NCBI GenBank assembly: GCA_033060915.1 | Contig: CM065393.1 | Span: 10,485,001-10,549,000 of the forward strand | Reading direction: 5' to 3' | DNA length: 64,000 nucleotides | Source: Euryodendron excelsum | Lineage: Eukaryota; Streptophyta; Magnoliopsida; Ericales; Pentaphylacaceae | Shown: positions 21,041 through 32,259 of the stretch, one piece after another | Numbering within the stretch: the first letter of the stretch is position 1 | How the letters are laid out: each line of letters begins with the position of its first letter | The notes under the pieces: model-generated | What the model saw: only the letters and a program-made list of their open reading frames with translations | Databases searched by the model: none | Told to the model about the DNA's origin: nothing | Made by a program: the position numbers and the translations under genes

Positions 21041-23268
21041 TTATTCTTCTGCCGACTTCTCCCCCAATTGCACAGATGGCTCCGCCGAGTTATCTGCGAC
21101 CTCTCCTGCAGCCGTAGATGATTCAACAGTAGCCTTCTCCATTTCAGTAGTGGCCTCCAAAGCAAGTTGTCTGCTATACTCAGCGTTGGTTATCACATTC
21201 TTTGGATCGATAACACCGTTCTCAGTAGTGTCGAAGTAGTCAGGGCACAAATGCCAAACATTGGAGGACTTATCCACATTAGTAAAGATAAGGGCACCGT
21301 TCCAGCTCGCTCGGAAGATGCTATGGCTCAGATCTTTCATCTGAATGGCCAGGTTACTGGCCGCCCTTTTGTCACCCCGTATTATGATGGCCTCTTCCTC
21401 CGCCTTTAACTTAGCCACTTCGACTTGGAGAGCTTCGATCTCTGACTTAGCCTTATATAGTTCCACGAAGTGCACATCATTTTTCTTCTGATGGTCGGCC
21501 ATTTCCCTGTCTCTCTTCTCATAGTCCCCCTTCACCATCTTACGTTCGGCAATCGCCTGTTTGGCCACTTTCCTGAAAGTGATTCGATCTTTGTTAGCAT
21601 CGATCCATTCTTTCTTTAAGCCACCATGCACTTCTATAAGGTGCTCATGCTCCTTAGTAAGTTTTCAGTAGCGACTCGTTGTCTCCAGTGAATTCAGATA
21701 ACCCTACACCAAAAGCAAAGTTTGCATAAAAATGATATGAGCAAAATCTCTAGCGAATTGAAAGGCAATGTTGACTTACCAAAAGAGAATCATAAAAGGC
21801 CCCATGAAGATGCCAATATCGCCCGCCACCCTCAACTTGGTGACGTCCTTCTTTTGAAGGACGCTCTTAATGACGCCGAAAGCGACTTCGGCTTGGTCAA
21901 TTATCGAATCAGTTGTTGTTAGAGGTCAGCCCAAAATATCTAGCATAATGGTGACCACTTCTCCAACTTCCTCCACCGTAGCTTTGCTAGAGTCGACCCT
22001 TGGTTTCTTAGGAGTTAGAGGTGGTGCGGCAACCTTAGGCGCCTTTTTCTTCTATTGCCGGGTCACCGGCTTCTTTTGAATAAGGGCGACTTCCTCCATC
22101 GGGCAGTCTCCAGAGTGGCAATTGGAGGGTCAGTAGAAGTCGTGGCAGTCGTCTTTAGTGGCTTACCCACTGCGGCAAACATCATCTCCCTCAAATTCAT
22201 TTCGTCTTCCCCGTTTGGAGATGGGGTGGATTCTTGTGTTCTGGTTTATAATCTGACTCAGTGGTCTGGGATTGTAAGTAGCGACGAACTCGAGGCCGAA
22301 CTGTTCGACTTAGAGTGGGCTTCACATTCAAACAGTTCTTCGACAACAGGCTTTGACGGAGGAGGGACGACGATTGTTACTCTTGTGGTGGCACGGGCTC
22401 TTTTGACAACAATCCTAACAGAAATTTCCTCGAAGTCTGCCTCAGTGCCTTGATTAGCCAAACTCGTGAGGACGCTCTGTGGGATCCCCGTGTCGGCGGT
22501 AAACATCGAATAGCGGAAAGGATAGTTTAGCAATATGTGGGAAGTCCGAGCAAGGTCCCTCAATTTGCCTTCACCACGAAAGTTCAAAGCCTTATTTAGA
22601 TCGACAAAGTTAACAAGCCAGTCTCTCGCTATCGATCGCTTCTTTTTTTTTTTTTTTTGCAAAATATCACGATTACGTTCAAACACGCATTAGAATCAAA
22701 TCAGACACAGAAGATGAAAGGTCGGCATCAAACCTATCTCAAGCAGAACTCTAGAGCATCGGAACGCTAGTCCTTTACCCTCAGGAAGGTCGCCAAACTC
22801 CCAGGGCCCGGTTACCCAAACCCTAACATCGTCAACGCCCTTCTTAGAGGAGGGTAAACATTTCACTAATTCATTAGCCTGCTCTACAGTCTGAAGATAG
22901 ACTTTGGAACTCCCCCCAACCCTACAGAGTGTGTAATAGTATTCAAGTTCGGAGAGCCCCAAGTTCGCACCCAGGCACCGATTAAGCTCAAGCATACAAA
23001 AGATGATCCTATATACATTTGACGACAGTTAGGAGCGCAACACCTTCTTTTTTACAATGAACTTATAGAGTAAAGGATGAAGGGGAAACCTAAGGCCCCC
23101 TTCTAAAATGGCAATGATCGGGAAGGGTACTCCCTTCTCAATTTCCCATATGTGGTGATCACTTGTATCAACTAGCTCTAAGCCGATCTCGTCCGGGATC
23201 TCATATCAAGCCCTAAAAGCGGCAATGGCCGCCGAACCATCTAGCATTTTCCTAAGACGAGATGCCAT
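21041..23268 (-). pseudogene. Antisense ORF of the Tat element (gypsy-type Transposase_28-like, C-terminal coiled coil)
   Basis: Read on the minus strand from ATG 23268 (MASRLRKMLDGSAAIAAF). The N-terminal part to about 22696 has GVPFPIIAILEGGLRFPLHP, LSSNVYRIIFCMLELN and ELVKCLPSSKKGVDDVRVW. By recall this layout resembles the plant putative gypsy-type transposon domain (Pfam Transposase_28), a moderate-confidence match. A probable intron or frame break lies near 22690, next to an A/T homopolymer. A middle region follows at 22686-22258. The C-terminal part at 21631-21041 is a charged helical coiled coil (IEALQVEVAKLKAEEEA) with an acidic Ser/Glu-rich tail. Stops at about 23205 and 23050 fit decayed Gln codons. 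A TATA box lies at 23429-23436 on the minus strand. Antisense ORFs in this position are known in Tat elements. Their function is unknown. Confidence 0.65.
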
Positions 23269-23428
23269 CAGGGGATAACCGTCGAAAATGAGAAGGTAAG
23301 CAAAGAAAAGCACGAAAGAAATACAAGCCTAGAGAGACTTACAGTGGTGGGAGTCGAAATTGGCAACGAACACGCTAGATAAGGAAATAAAGTAAAACAG
23401 AGTGCCTTTCACCAAAAATGGCATCCTC

Positions 23429-23436
23429 CTTTTATA
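23429..23436 (-). promoter_or_regulatory. TATA box of the Tat antisense gene
   Basis: TATAAAAG on the minus strand (context GCATATAAAAGGAGG), about 160 bp before ATG 23268. Element B begins at 23444, only a few bases upstream of the box. The box's original upstream DNA now lies from 44698 onward. Confidence 0.55.
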
Positions 23437-24794
23437 TGCACGCTGTCGCTCCCCAGTTTTTGGGTGTCCAAAGTCCTTTCGGCTTAGAGACAAAAATCAC
23501 GGAACTCTGTCACTAGAACTCATCCTCCTAGAAGGACAAGTGTGACTATGTTTGAAAATTGGTTTGACTAGGGCTTTTTAGAAAAATAGGAGTCGCCACC
23601 TAACTTGATTAAGCTGAGTTAGGGCACCTAAAACTAAGTGTTAATCCGAAGATGAAACTTAGTGTTTTTTTTTTGGAAAAGGTTTTGAAAACTACCTCAA
23701 GAGAGGGTTTTTAAGAAAATATGTTGTTTGGCAACCTTTGGAAAGATTTACGCCCTTTTGGAAAATAAACTCCACTTTGGTCATTTGAAAACAGAAATCT
23801 ATGGTTCGAGGGTTGGTTACGTGTAGAGAAGATATCCTAAGATCATCACCCTACTCCGCCTTTTCGGTACCTACATGTCTAATCACCGATTACCATTGTC
23901 CACTTAATATCTACTTTAGAACTTTAAAAATGGGGTTTAGTCATCACTTTTCAAATGAATGATACATGATGCAAGTTTTGGAAGAAATTTGAAAATGTAG
24001 GAGTTTTGAAGGAGTTTGAAAAGAGAACTTTGGATTGATTGAAAGTTTTCGAAAAGGGGATTGGAGTTGAACTAAGAGTTATGACCACACCATTTTAGGT
24101 TGCCTACGTATCTCATTTGGCGAGAATCAGGTCATTCGTAGTTTGGGCAAGAGCCCAATGAAAAATAGGCGCATTAGGGCCTTTGGAAGGTTTGAAGACA
24201 CTTTGGGGTCTTTGAAAAAATTTAAGATACTTTGAGGCCTTTGAAAAATTTTAAGATACTTGGAAGCTTTTGGAAGTTGGAAACACTTTGTGGTCTTGGA
24301 AGTTGAAGACTCTTTGTGGCCTTGGAAGTTTTGACTTGAATTTGGATGGTGGAGTGTTTCGAAAATGTTTTTGGATCAACTTAATGGAGTTTTGGAAAAA
24401 TGCTTTGGCATGACTCAAGAGAACTTGAAAGTGTTTTTGAAGTTTTGTTTTGAAAACCTTGAAGGCATGATTTTAGAATGTTTTGATGAATTAATTTTTG
24501 AAAATGGTTTTTGGAAATGGCTAAGGGTTTGGAATCCTAACATGGACAAAGTTGGAGGTTTGTTCTTGATTTATCACTTTTTCTTGAAATCACTAACCAT
24601 GAGAGGGCTAGGGACACCTTTGGTTTGTGACCTTTTGAAAACATCTTTGGAAATGCCTTGAAGATGGAGTGTAAGAATATTTGAAGAGTTTATGGAGTTG
24701 GTTTTTTGGAATCAAGAGAGTAGGAGGTTTTGGGAAAATGGTTTAGGAGAATAGTTTAAAATTTAGTGATCATTTAGAAGAGGGTTCAAGAGTT

Positions 24795-24955
24795 GGAACC
24801 TTGAAGTGTACTAACATAGGTTGGGTTGGCCTAGGGTTAGGGGTGACCTAAGATTAACTAACTTGGGTTAGGTTAACCTAGGGTTAAGATGACCTATGGT
24901 TAGGTTAATCTAAGGTGAGTGAACTAGGGTCAAGTTAACCTAGGGTTGGATTGGA
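24795..24955 (-). repeat. GTTAACCTAGGG short repeats in LTR B
   Basis: A run of palindrome-containing words (GGTTAACC, CCTAGG). The other LTR has the same run at 39395-39590, with two extra ~30-bp units (GGTCAAGTTAACCTA-type). The arrays changed in length after the element inserted, or differed in the template. Confidence 0.75.
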
Positions 24956-26196
24956 AAATGGTTTTGAAAGTTAGTTTAATCCACTTTTAGAAAGAGCTTT
25001 AAAAAACAAAGCATGTTATGCAATGGACTTTGGTGAACAACCCTTTGGAAGATCATTTCCATGCAAATTTTGACTCTAGCCAAGAGTATGGTTTATATGG
25101 TTGGTGTTTGGAGATTATTCCAAGGAAGGTCTCCTCATGGCTATTATAACAATAATCTTCACAAGAGTGTAAGAAGCCCAAAAATCAACATGGTGATGAC
25201 AACTTTTTAAGGCACCATTTTTAATACAAAGATGGAGAGAATGCATTTTTTATATCATCTTTGGACAAGGATTTTGAAAATCATTTTTCAAGGGAACCAT
25301 TCCATCAAGAGAGGCTTTATATGGCCAAAAAAAAGGGAGACCACTACAGAGAGGGTTCCATGTGACCATTTCAACCACTACACTTAAAAGAATGAAAATC
25401 TTGAAAATTAAAGGATTAGAAAGCAACCCTTATGCAAATTAAAATGTCATGATGCCAAAATGAGAGTTAGGGGATTAGTAGGGGATCTTCTAAGGCATGA
25501 TTTCTAAAATTCCATCCTAAACTTCTACGAGCCAACTCTTGAAACTATTTTTGAAAGGAATATAGAGCTTGGAAATAACATGCAGCCAAGAGTAATGTAA
25601 GCATTTTAAAACATGACAATAAACATAAAATGAAACCAAGCATATAAAACATGATCAAAATAGTAACATGCAAGGGGTCATGATCACATACAAGGCTTTT
25701 AGGCTACACCACATAAACAAGGGGCTCCTAGATCATACCATCTCAAAGTAGGCTAGTGAAAGGTCCTCTTACACGATGGTTCTCACTTGCTTTCCTCTAG
25801 GTATGATCTAAGAGCCCTCTTGGCTCAAGCATGCAAGAATGGGAGGTTGTAGATGGGGATTAAAATTGAGAATAGCCTAAGTAGGCTAAGTGGGAGAAAA
25901 GAAGAGTGGGGGAAGACACAAATATAAAAGGGATACCAACTTTTGCCTTCAACACACTTTTAGTCTTCAATGGATGTCTTGATTTGAGCTTGAATGACTT
26001 CAAGAGGGCTTGAGGGGCTGGAATGCAGTGTGTAAGTGTGTATCAGGCCATGTAGGTGAAGTGTATAGGCTTGAGGGAGGTAGAATCTAGCCTAAGTGTT
26101 GGAGGGGTGAAATATATGTAAGGATTCAAATTTCTGGAGCAGTTTCAACACAGCTTCGCATCAATTTCGGAGAGAATATGCAAAGGGGCGGTCCGG

Positions 26197-26204
26197 TATT
26201 TATA
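26197..26204 (-). promoter_or_regulatory. TATA box in 3' LTR of element B
   Basis: TATAAATA on the minus strand (context GCCTATAAATACCGGACC). The matching site in the 5' LTR (about 40838-40847) reads AATAAATACC and has lost adjacent bases, so the promoter-driving LTR has a damaged box. Confidence 0.6.
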
Positions 26205-27374
26205 GGCAATCTGGAACAGGCTTGGCACGTGTGCTACATGCGCCTGGCCAAATTTTGACCTGGCGCATGTAGGACATCCGCAGGTACTGTTTATTGCCAG
26301 AATGACACGTGGCACCTTGTGTACTAGTTAAATCTCGACTGTTGATTGAAAGTTGGTCGATCTAATCAAAATTTGAGCGCATGTAGCATACGCTCCATCA
26401 CCAGGAAGGTTTATCCAAACTTTGTCTCGATAATTAAGTCAACCGGGAAGGTTCTGGGGGAATTGGTTGCACCCACGGTGCTCTCTTGAGGTTTCTCGTG
26501 GACTTTTATGTTTTCGAAAAGTTTGAATTGTGTTTGGAAGCACGGGATATCGTCTCGGGAAGCATGCATAAAAGGATACTTTTGTGGAGTGTCTTTGATA
26601 TACTTCGAGGGTGTTCGAAAGTGGCTATTTTTCATGTCGTGTGATCGAGGCCTTCGAGAAGCGACCTCTTCGATCGAACCGTACCGATGGAAGGTACTCA
26701 GGAAATATTTTCGGGAATTCGCAAATTTACACATTTCTTAAGTCGTTTGATGGTACATTTCAATCTTGGAATCGAAGAAAAAGTCAACCTTGGCGGAGCG
26801 TCTGCGAAACGCTCCAAGGGTTGCTGAAAGTTGTAGTTTTCGCACCGTACGATGGAGGGCTTCAGGAAGCGATCTATCCGATCGAGTCATATCGATGGAA
26901 AGATCTATGAACGAGCTTTCGAGAATTCCCTGATTTACGCATTTCTCAAGTCAGTTGACGGTGCATTATAACTAGGGCATCGAGAGAAAAGACAATTTAG
27001 GCGGAGCGTCTGCGAGACGCTCCAGGGAGCTTTTATCGAGTCGTGTGCGTTTAATGTCATAGGGTCCCCCTCGGGTTAAACAAAGGTGTATGGTAAAACC
27101 CTTTGCTCGAAACCCAGGACCGATGCTGTTTCGAGGCATGTTTGGATTGCCAGGAGCAAAATGGTCATTTTAACCAGAGTGAGCCGGAATGGGACCGGAA
27201 TTGGACCGAATGGCGTGCGGGGGATGCCTAACAGTTTAGTAACATTTTGAAAAAGTGGACTTATCGTTTTGAGGGATTTTGAATTTTTTTCAAAACGTGC
27301 TTAGAGGCCCAAGGGGCAGGTTTGGTCATTTTTTACCGAGTCAGGCTAGCAGGCACCAGTGTTGACCTAGGTGC

Positions 27375-27770
27375 TGGTTCCCGAGACCGCCCAGTCTCGA
27401 AAAACTACCTGTGCGGTGTTGGTCTCTAAGAACATTCGGTCTTAGAGAGCTACCTGTAGGGGTGGTGTTGGTTCCTTAGAACGCCTGGTCCCAAAAAGCT
27501 ACCTGTAAGGGTAGTGTTCGTTCCTGAGAACTCCTGGTCCCAGAAAGCTACCTGGAAGGGTGGTGTCGGTCTTTGAGAACGCCCGGTCTCAAAGAACTAC
27601 CAAATGGCAAACATTCTATATTGGCGGGCTAGCAGGCGCCAAAAGTAAACTGTCTGGAATTTGATGAGGTGTTGGTCCCCGAGATAGCCCGATCCCGGGA
27701 AGCTACCTGGATTGCGTTGGTTTCTAGGACCGCTTGGTCCGGAAAGCTGCCTGGAATGATGGTGCTCATG
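27375..27770 (-). repeat. ~63-bp U3 repeats of LTR B
   Basis: Five or six units. On the plus strand they read GTTGGTTCCTGAGAAC, GCCTGGTCCCAAAAAGC and TACCTGTAAGGGTGGT with variants. The partner LTR has the array at 44195-44560 with fewer units. Confidence 0.8.
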
Positions 27771-27919
27771 GCTCCAACGAGTTCTTGGGGCCCAAGAAGT
27801 GACCAGTTGGTTGGATTGGAGATCGAATGGCTCGTCTTGAGCTTGCATGTGTTGCGATGCTTGAAACCGAACCCGGTCGGGCCGGAGATTACCGAGGGAG
27901 CAAAAATGGGGTGCTTACA

Positions 27920-27937
27920 GCTGCCCCTCTTTTTAAG
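27920..27937 (-). promoter_or_regulatory. Polypurine tract of element B
   Basis: On the minus strand TTAAAAAGAGGGGCAGC directly precedes the 3' LTR start TGTAAGCACC. This fixes the element orientation as minus. Confidence 0.85.
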
Positions 27938-29229
27938 TCTTTGCTTGTCGGAGGTAGAAAAATAACAAAGTGAGAATCCTTTTTTGGTCGCGAGGTGATC
28001 GGAGAGACGATGTTTCGGTGAGTTTTGGAATGTGTTAGGACCCCTTGTGGGTCGCCGGTCTAGAAGGTTCTAGAATTTGAAAAGCTTTACATTCCAGTGG
28101 GGAATCGGGTTGCCAATTTGACATGGTTCGATTTAGGACATTCGATTCTTGCCAGTGAATGTTGAAAGCTCGACTTTCGGCTTTTGAAAAAGCCTTGGGA
28201 ATAAATTTGGACTTTCGGAAGCTTGAAACTGATTTTGGCAGGAAGCTAAAGCGCTAGGCGCAAGTATTACGTGCGCCTGGCGTGTTTTAACCCTGGCGTA
28301 TGTATTATATGTGCTCGTTATGAATTTGTTCTAGCGCATCTGCTACATGCGCCAGCCCGTGTATTAAAACAAAGCAGGTCGCGTTTTAGTATTGCGTTTT
28401 TGAGTTTTAAGTCGAGTTCGAAGTTTTCTCTGAGGGATTTTTGAAGGTTTTCGACCGGGAGTCAACGAAGGGGTGTTGGAGGACATCGGGCATTGGCTGG
28501 AAACTGTTGTTGTTGCCGGATTCTTGGCGGAAAACCCGTTTTTCATCGGAGAATTTCAAAGGTTAGTTTTCTTGAAATTTCTTCAATTTTGATGCATATG
28601 TCTCGGTTTCTTGCAAATGATCAGTGCATTCCTATGCTTTAAGATGTTCAGAACACAATGATCGGATTTTTTTCATGATTTGGTAAAGATTGGGTGTGTT
28701 TTGGATGATTTTGCATGTTTTGTGAAAGTGGGTTTCCATGGGACTCGAAAAATCGCCTCTACAAGCTTGGGCATTGACTGTTTGTATGTGATTTTTATAT
28801 CGAGAACCTTAGAAAAATGTATGGAACAATCGTATGAAATTTCGTAATTTTTTGAAAAATTTTGAAATTTTGAATTTTTAGAAATTGTGAAAAATAGGAA
28901 AAATTGAAGAAAATTACAAAATGGATCCTGTTGGTGGTCGAAAAATTATAGAATGTTTTTAGAAATTGTAGTGATGTTCTTACGTGTTTCATGAAATTTT
29001 TTGAAATTTTTAGAGATGTGGATGAAATTGAAAAATTTGAAAAAGGTTGAAAAATTGGTTTTGAAAATTGTTTTCGAGAACGGGGCATGTGTTCTGGAGG
29101 ATGGACTTGTTTTGGTTGATGATTTGAGAGCTTTTCATGCTTTGTGTGTGAGTTGTTGGATTTCGGGGTAGTGCCTTTTTAAGGCAAAACTCCGCCGAAA
29201 TTTGCAAAAATTTTAACACTTAGTTTTGA

Positions 29230-30055
29230 AAACCTTCCAAAAAAACAAAAATTCCTAAGGATGGAGTGTTTTGGAAAATCCCTAGGGGTAGGGTTTTTGA
29301 AGGAGGGAATCCCAAAAATTGATTGTAGAAAACTTTGGAATAGGACTTTTGAAGGTGAAAGCCCGAGAAACCATTTAAAATGAGACTTTTTGAGGAGAAA
29401 GCTCAGAAAACCTTGAGAAAATTCTTGAACTAGGGCTACTGGAGGAGAAAACCTGGGAAACCAGTTTGAAATTTTGAAATTAAACTTTTTGAGGAAAAAG
29501 CCCGAAAAATTGTTAGAAAATTTTGAAATAGAGCTTTTGGAGGAGAAAGCCCGGGAAACCGTTTTGAAATTTTAAAATTAGACTTTTTAAGGCAAAAGTC
29601 TTGAAAACCATTAGAAAATTTTTGAACCAGGGTTTTTTAAGGAGAAAACCTGATAAATAGGTGAGATTTTGAAATGAGACTTTTTAAGGGAAAAGTTCAG
29701 AAAACCGTTAGAAAATTTTGAACAGAGCTTTTGAAAGGGAAATCCCGAGAAACCAATTTGAAATTTTGAAATGAGACTTTTTGAGGAAAAAAGCTCGAAA
29801 AACCGTTAGAAAATCTTGAAGCAGAGCTTTTGAAGGGGAAAGCCCGAGAAACTGGTTTTGAATTTTGGAACCAAACTTTTTGAGAAAAAAACTTGAAAAC
29901 CGTTAGAGAACTTTTGAACCAAGGTTTTTAAAGGAGAAAGCCCGAGAAACCGTTAAGCCTTTTGAAATGAGACTTTTGAGGAAAAAGTTTTGAAAACCGT
30001 TAGAAATTTTAGGTACCAAACTTTTGTGGGGAAAGCTGAAAACCATTGAAAATCT
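29230..30055 (-). repeat. Degenerate repeats between PMD gene and 3' LTR of element B
   Basis: About seven or eight imperfect ~110-bp dimers. On the plus strand each has GAGACTTTTTGAGGAAAAAG..AAACCGTTAGAAAATTTTGAA followed by GAGCTTTTGAAGGGGAAAGCCCGAGAAACC. They are C-poor on this strand and so G-poor in the element sense strand. The flanking 27938-29230 shows no coding sequence. It includes CTAGGCGCAAG..TGCGCCTGGCG words near 28250-28350, like those upstream of the LTR TATA box. Confidence 0.75.
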
Positions 30056-30084
30056 TAAACGGTGATAGATGGGGCCCTAGCCCT

Positions 30085-30240
30085 CCCAACTTTTCTTTTC
30101 TCTCTTTTTTTTTTCTTTTTTTTTTTTTTTTTTTCTTCTTCTTCTTTTTTTTTTTTTCTTCCTTTTTTTTTTCTCTTTCCTTTTTTGGCTCTCCTCTTTT
30201 TTTTTTATTTTTTATGTTCTCTCCTTTTTTCTTTTATGTA
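30085..30240 (+). repeat. Polypyrimidine block upstream of the antisense PMD gene
   Basis: Long T and CT runs, ending in TATGTATATACATTGATGC about 80 bp before ATG 30320. Phe/Ser-rich ORFs here are artefacts. It could be promoter-proximal sequence or an intron-like tract of the antisense gene. I cannot tell which. Confidence 0.5.
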
Positions 30241-30319
30241 TATACATTGATGCACTTATCTTTGCGCTTTTCACATATGGTGACTGATTACTTCTTTTAA
30301 ATGTTGTCATTCTTTCAAG

Positions 30320-32252
30320 ATGACAGAGGCCGGGGGTGACGGTCCAGACAGGAGGCGTCATGGGAAGACGTCACGGATTGAGTCTGAGGAGGGCAGCGGT
30401 AGTTGGGGCAGCTCGGCTAGGGGTGGCAGTAGGACCAGCTCAGCTCGGAGCAGTGGCCGGGGTGGCCCAACGCGAGGAGGCAGCAGGGGAGGTCCTGTGC
30501 GGAGTAGTGGTAGAGTCGGTTCTCCTCGAGGCGGCCACAGTGGGTCGCAACGATCTTCAAGCAGGACAGCTTCTAGTGGGAGCTCCATGATGGGGCAGCC
30601 TTCGGCGACTCTCGTTGACAGATTTAAGGATAATGCTGACTCGTCCGTGGACCCACGGACAGGATACGATATGGCCTCCGTTCGGGACAGGAGGAGAGAT
30701 ACTTCGTTTACGGACGACCAGTTGGCGATTCCAGATGTCCCGCCACTACATGACTTGGCCTTCCACCTGAGCCTATACTCACGATATGGTTGGTTTTCGT
30801 CCTCCACCCACAGTTCTTTTAGAGGGCCAGTATCTTGACCTTGAGGGCTATACAAGCATCAGCATCATCTTATCATGACTTCCAGCACCGGATTGGGTTT
30901 GGGGCCTTCATGACTTTGCAGACAGGCAGGATTGATCACTGGATCACCGTGGGATTGTTAGAGCGGTGGTTTGGGGAGACCGAGACCGTTCACTTGGTGG
31001 GTTTTGAGTTGGGGCCTACTCCTGTCATTTAGGCTATGATTACCAGGCTATCCTTCGGAGGGGTTCCGATTTCTTTACGAGACGTGTCTCTGGAGGAGGC
31101 TCGTCTTCTCTTCGAGTGGCCAGGGCTTGGAGGCTCGAGTTTCCTAGCCTCACTCTTATGTTCAGCGGAGACAGCGTTCGCTTTCAAGCCTTCCCTAGCC
31201 GACTAGGTCTTCATGAGGCGCCGACTGGTGCTATACGTCATCTTTAGTTGCTTTTGCAACAATAATAGGTCGACGGTTCCGTTATCCTTGGTGAGCTTGG
31301 TAGTAGATCTAGATGCACTAGACTATGCCGATTGGGGCACTTTTACCTTTGCCTGCTTCTTACGAGGGATGAGATTGAGGACATCCAAGGCTTGAGGGAG
31401 CTTGACGAGCTTTTGGCCATTTCTGGTATGGTGGAGCTATGAGTATTTTCCAGTTCACCAACCGGAGGTGTTAGCGAGCGATGCCTTCCTGTGAGCCACG
31501 AGATGGGCCAGGCAGTAGGTAGTCCAGCGGTCTTTGCTCACAAATTTTGTAGCCCTCAGGGCTAACTTGGAGTTGCTGAAGCCTCGAGATGTGACCTGGG
31601 CACCTTAGCACTAGTTCACCCAGTATGCCGGCATGAGGGACGTCATCCTTTTATCCAGGTCGTGGATCACCTACCAGGGCCCCGTGTCATGGAAGACGTA
31701 TCTCGGGGAGCGCCACTGGCGGCAGGTTCATACTGACTTCTGCGTGGCCATGGATCCTCCCCAATATATGTTGGGACTTTATTAGGCCGAGTAGAGATCC
31801 CTTATATAGTCGGGGTTCCTGGTGAGCGGTTCTTTCTCTCGCCGGATGTGGATTATGAGGCTCATTTCTGAGCGAGATCCATTGGTGCTTTTACTCAGCT
31901 GGATCTGGTGGTCGGAGGGCAGGTGGCCGACCATGAGGTGGTGGAGCTTTGGCGTCGAGCTCAGGGCTTTGTTTCTGAGGAGGAGTATCTAGTAGCTTGC
32001 CAGACACGAGATCAGTACTGTGCTGAGGTAGAGGCCCTCACTGCTCACATATCTCAAATGGAGGCCCGCTGGGTATGTTATTCATGGTTCGTTTTTCATA
32101 TTTCTCATGCATTCCTTCGTGTTCTAACGCCAGGTCTTTTTTTTTTATTTTATATACAGGGCCCTTATGACGCTGGAGCTTCTTCTAGCCAGCCCTCCAT
32201 GTATGTGTCGAATATAGGCGACTTCGACTTAGATGACGACCCTGCTCCTTGA
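30320..32252 (+). pseudogene. Antisense plant mobile domain (PMD) gene carried by element B
   Basis: Runs opposite to gag, between gag and the 3' LTR. ATG 30320 opens a Ser/Gly/Arg-rich N-terminus (about 95 residues of GGSRTSS/RGG-like repeats), then DMASVRDRRR and PLHDLAFHLSLYSRYG. A frame break or intron near 30800-30835 leads to GFGAFMTLQTGRIDHWI, GLLERWFGETETVHL and GFELGPTPVI, which match the plant mobile domain (Pfam PMD, MAIN/MAIL1 family). Further on, in the same frame, LVLYVIFSC, STVPLSLVSLVVDLDAL and YADWGTFTFACFLRGM match the C-terminal half. TAG codons at about 31030 and 31203 replace likely Gln codons, and more stops follow. The C-terminus from 31908 is coiled coil (EEEYLVACQTRDQYCAEVEAL), then an intron with GT 32073 and AG 32159 (87 bp, in frame), then an acidic tail to 32252. 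PMD-C genes captured by retrotransposons are known in eudicots. Their role is unclear. Confidence 0.8.
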
Positions 32253-32259
32253 GGCGCCT

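Larger units (their letters stand above)
23444..27919 (-). repeat. 3' LTR of element B (4476 bp)
   Basis: Minus strand: starts TGTAAGCACCCC (27919) and ends at 23444. It pairs along its length with 37968-44697 once the SIRE solo LTR is discounted. It contains U3 ~63-bp repeats (27375-27770), CATGCGCC-type promoter words (26220-26290), a TATA box (26197-26204), GTTAACCTAGGG repeats (24795-24955) and the primer-like motif (23589-23600). Confidence 0.88.

Noticed and set aside
24365..24661. 98-residue ORF also present at 38939-39241
   Set aside because: It occurs in both B LTRs only because the LTRs are copies. It is Phe/Leu/Glu-biased from the C-poor composition, with no domain.
30046..30300. 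Phe-rich ORF upstream of the PMD gene
   Set aside because: It is a translation of T runs.
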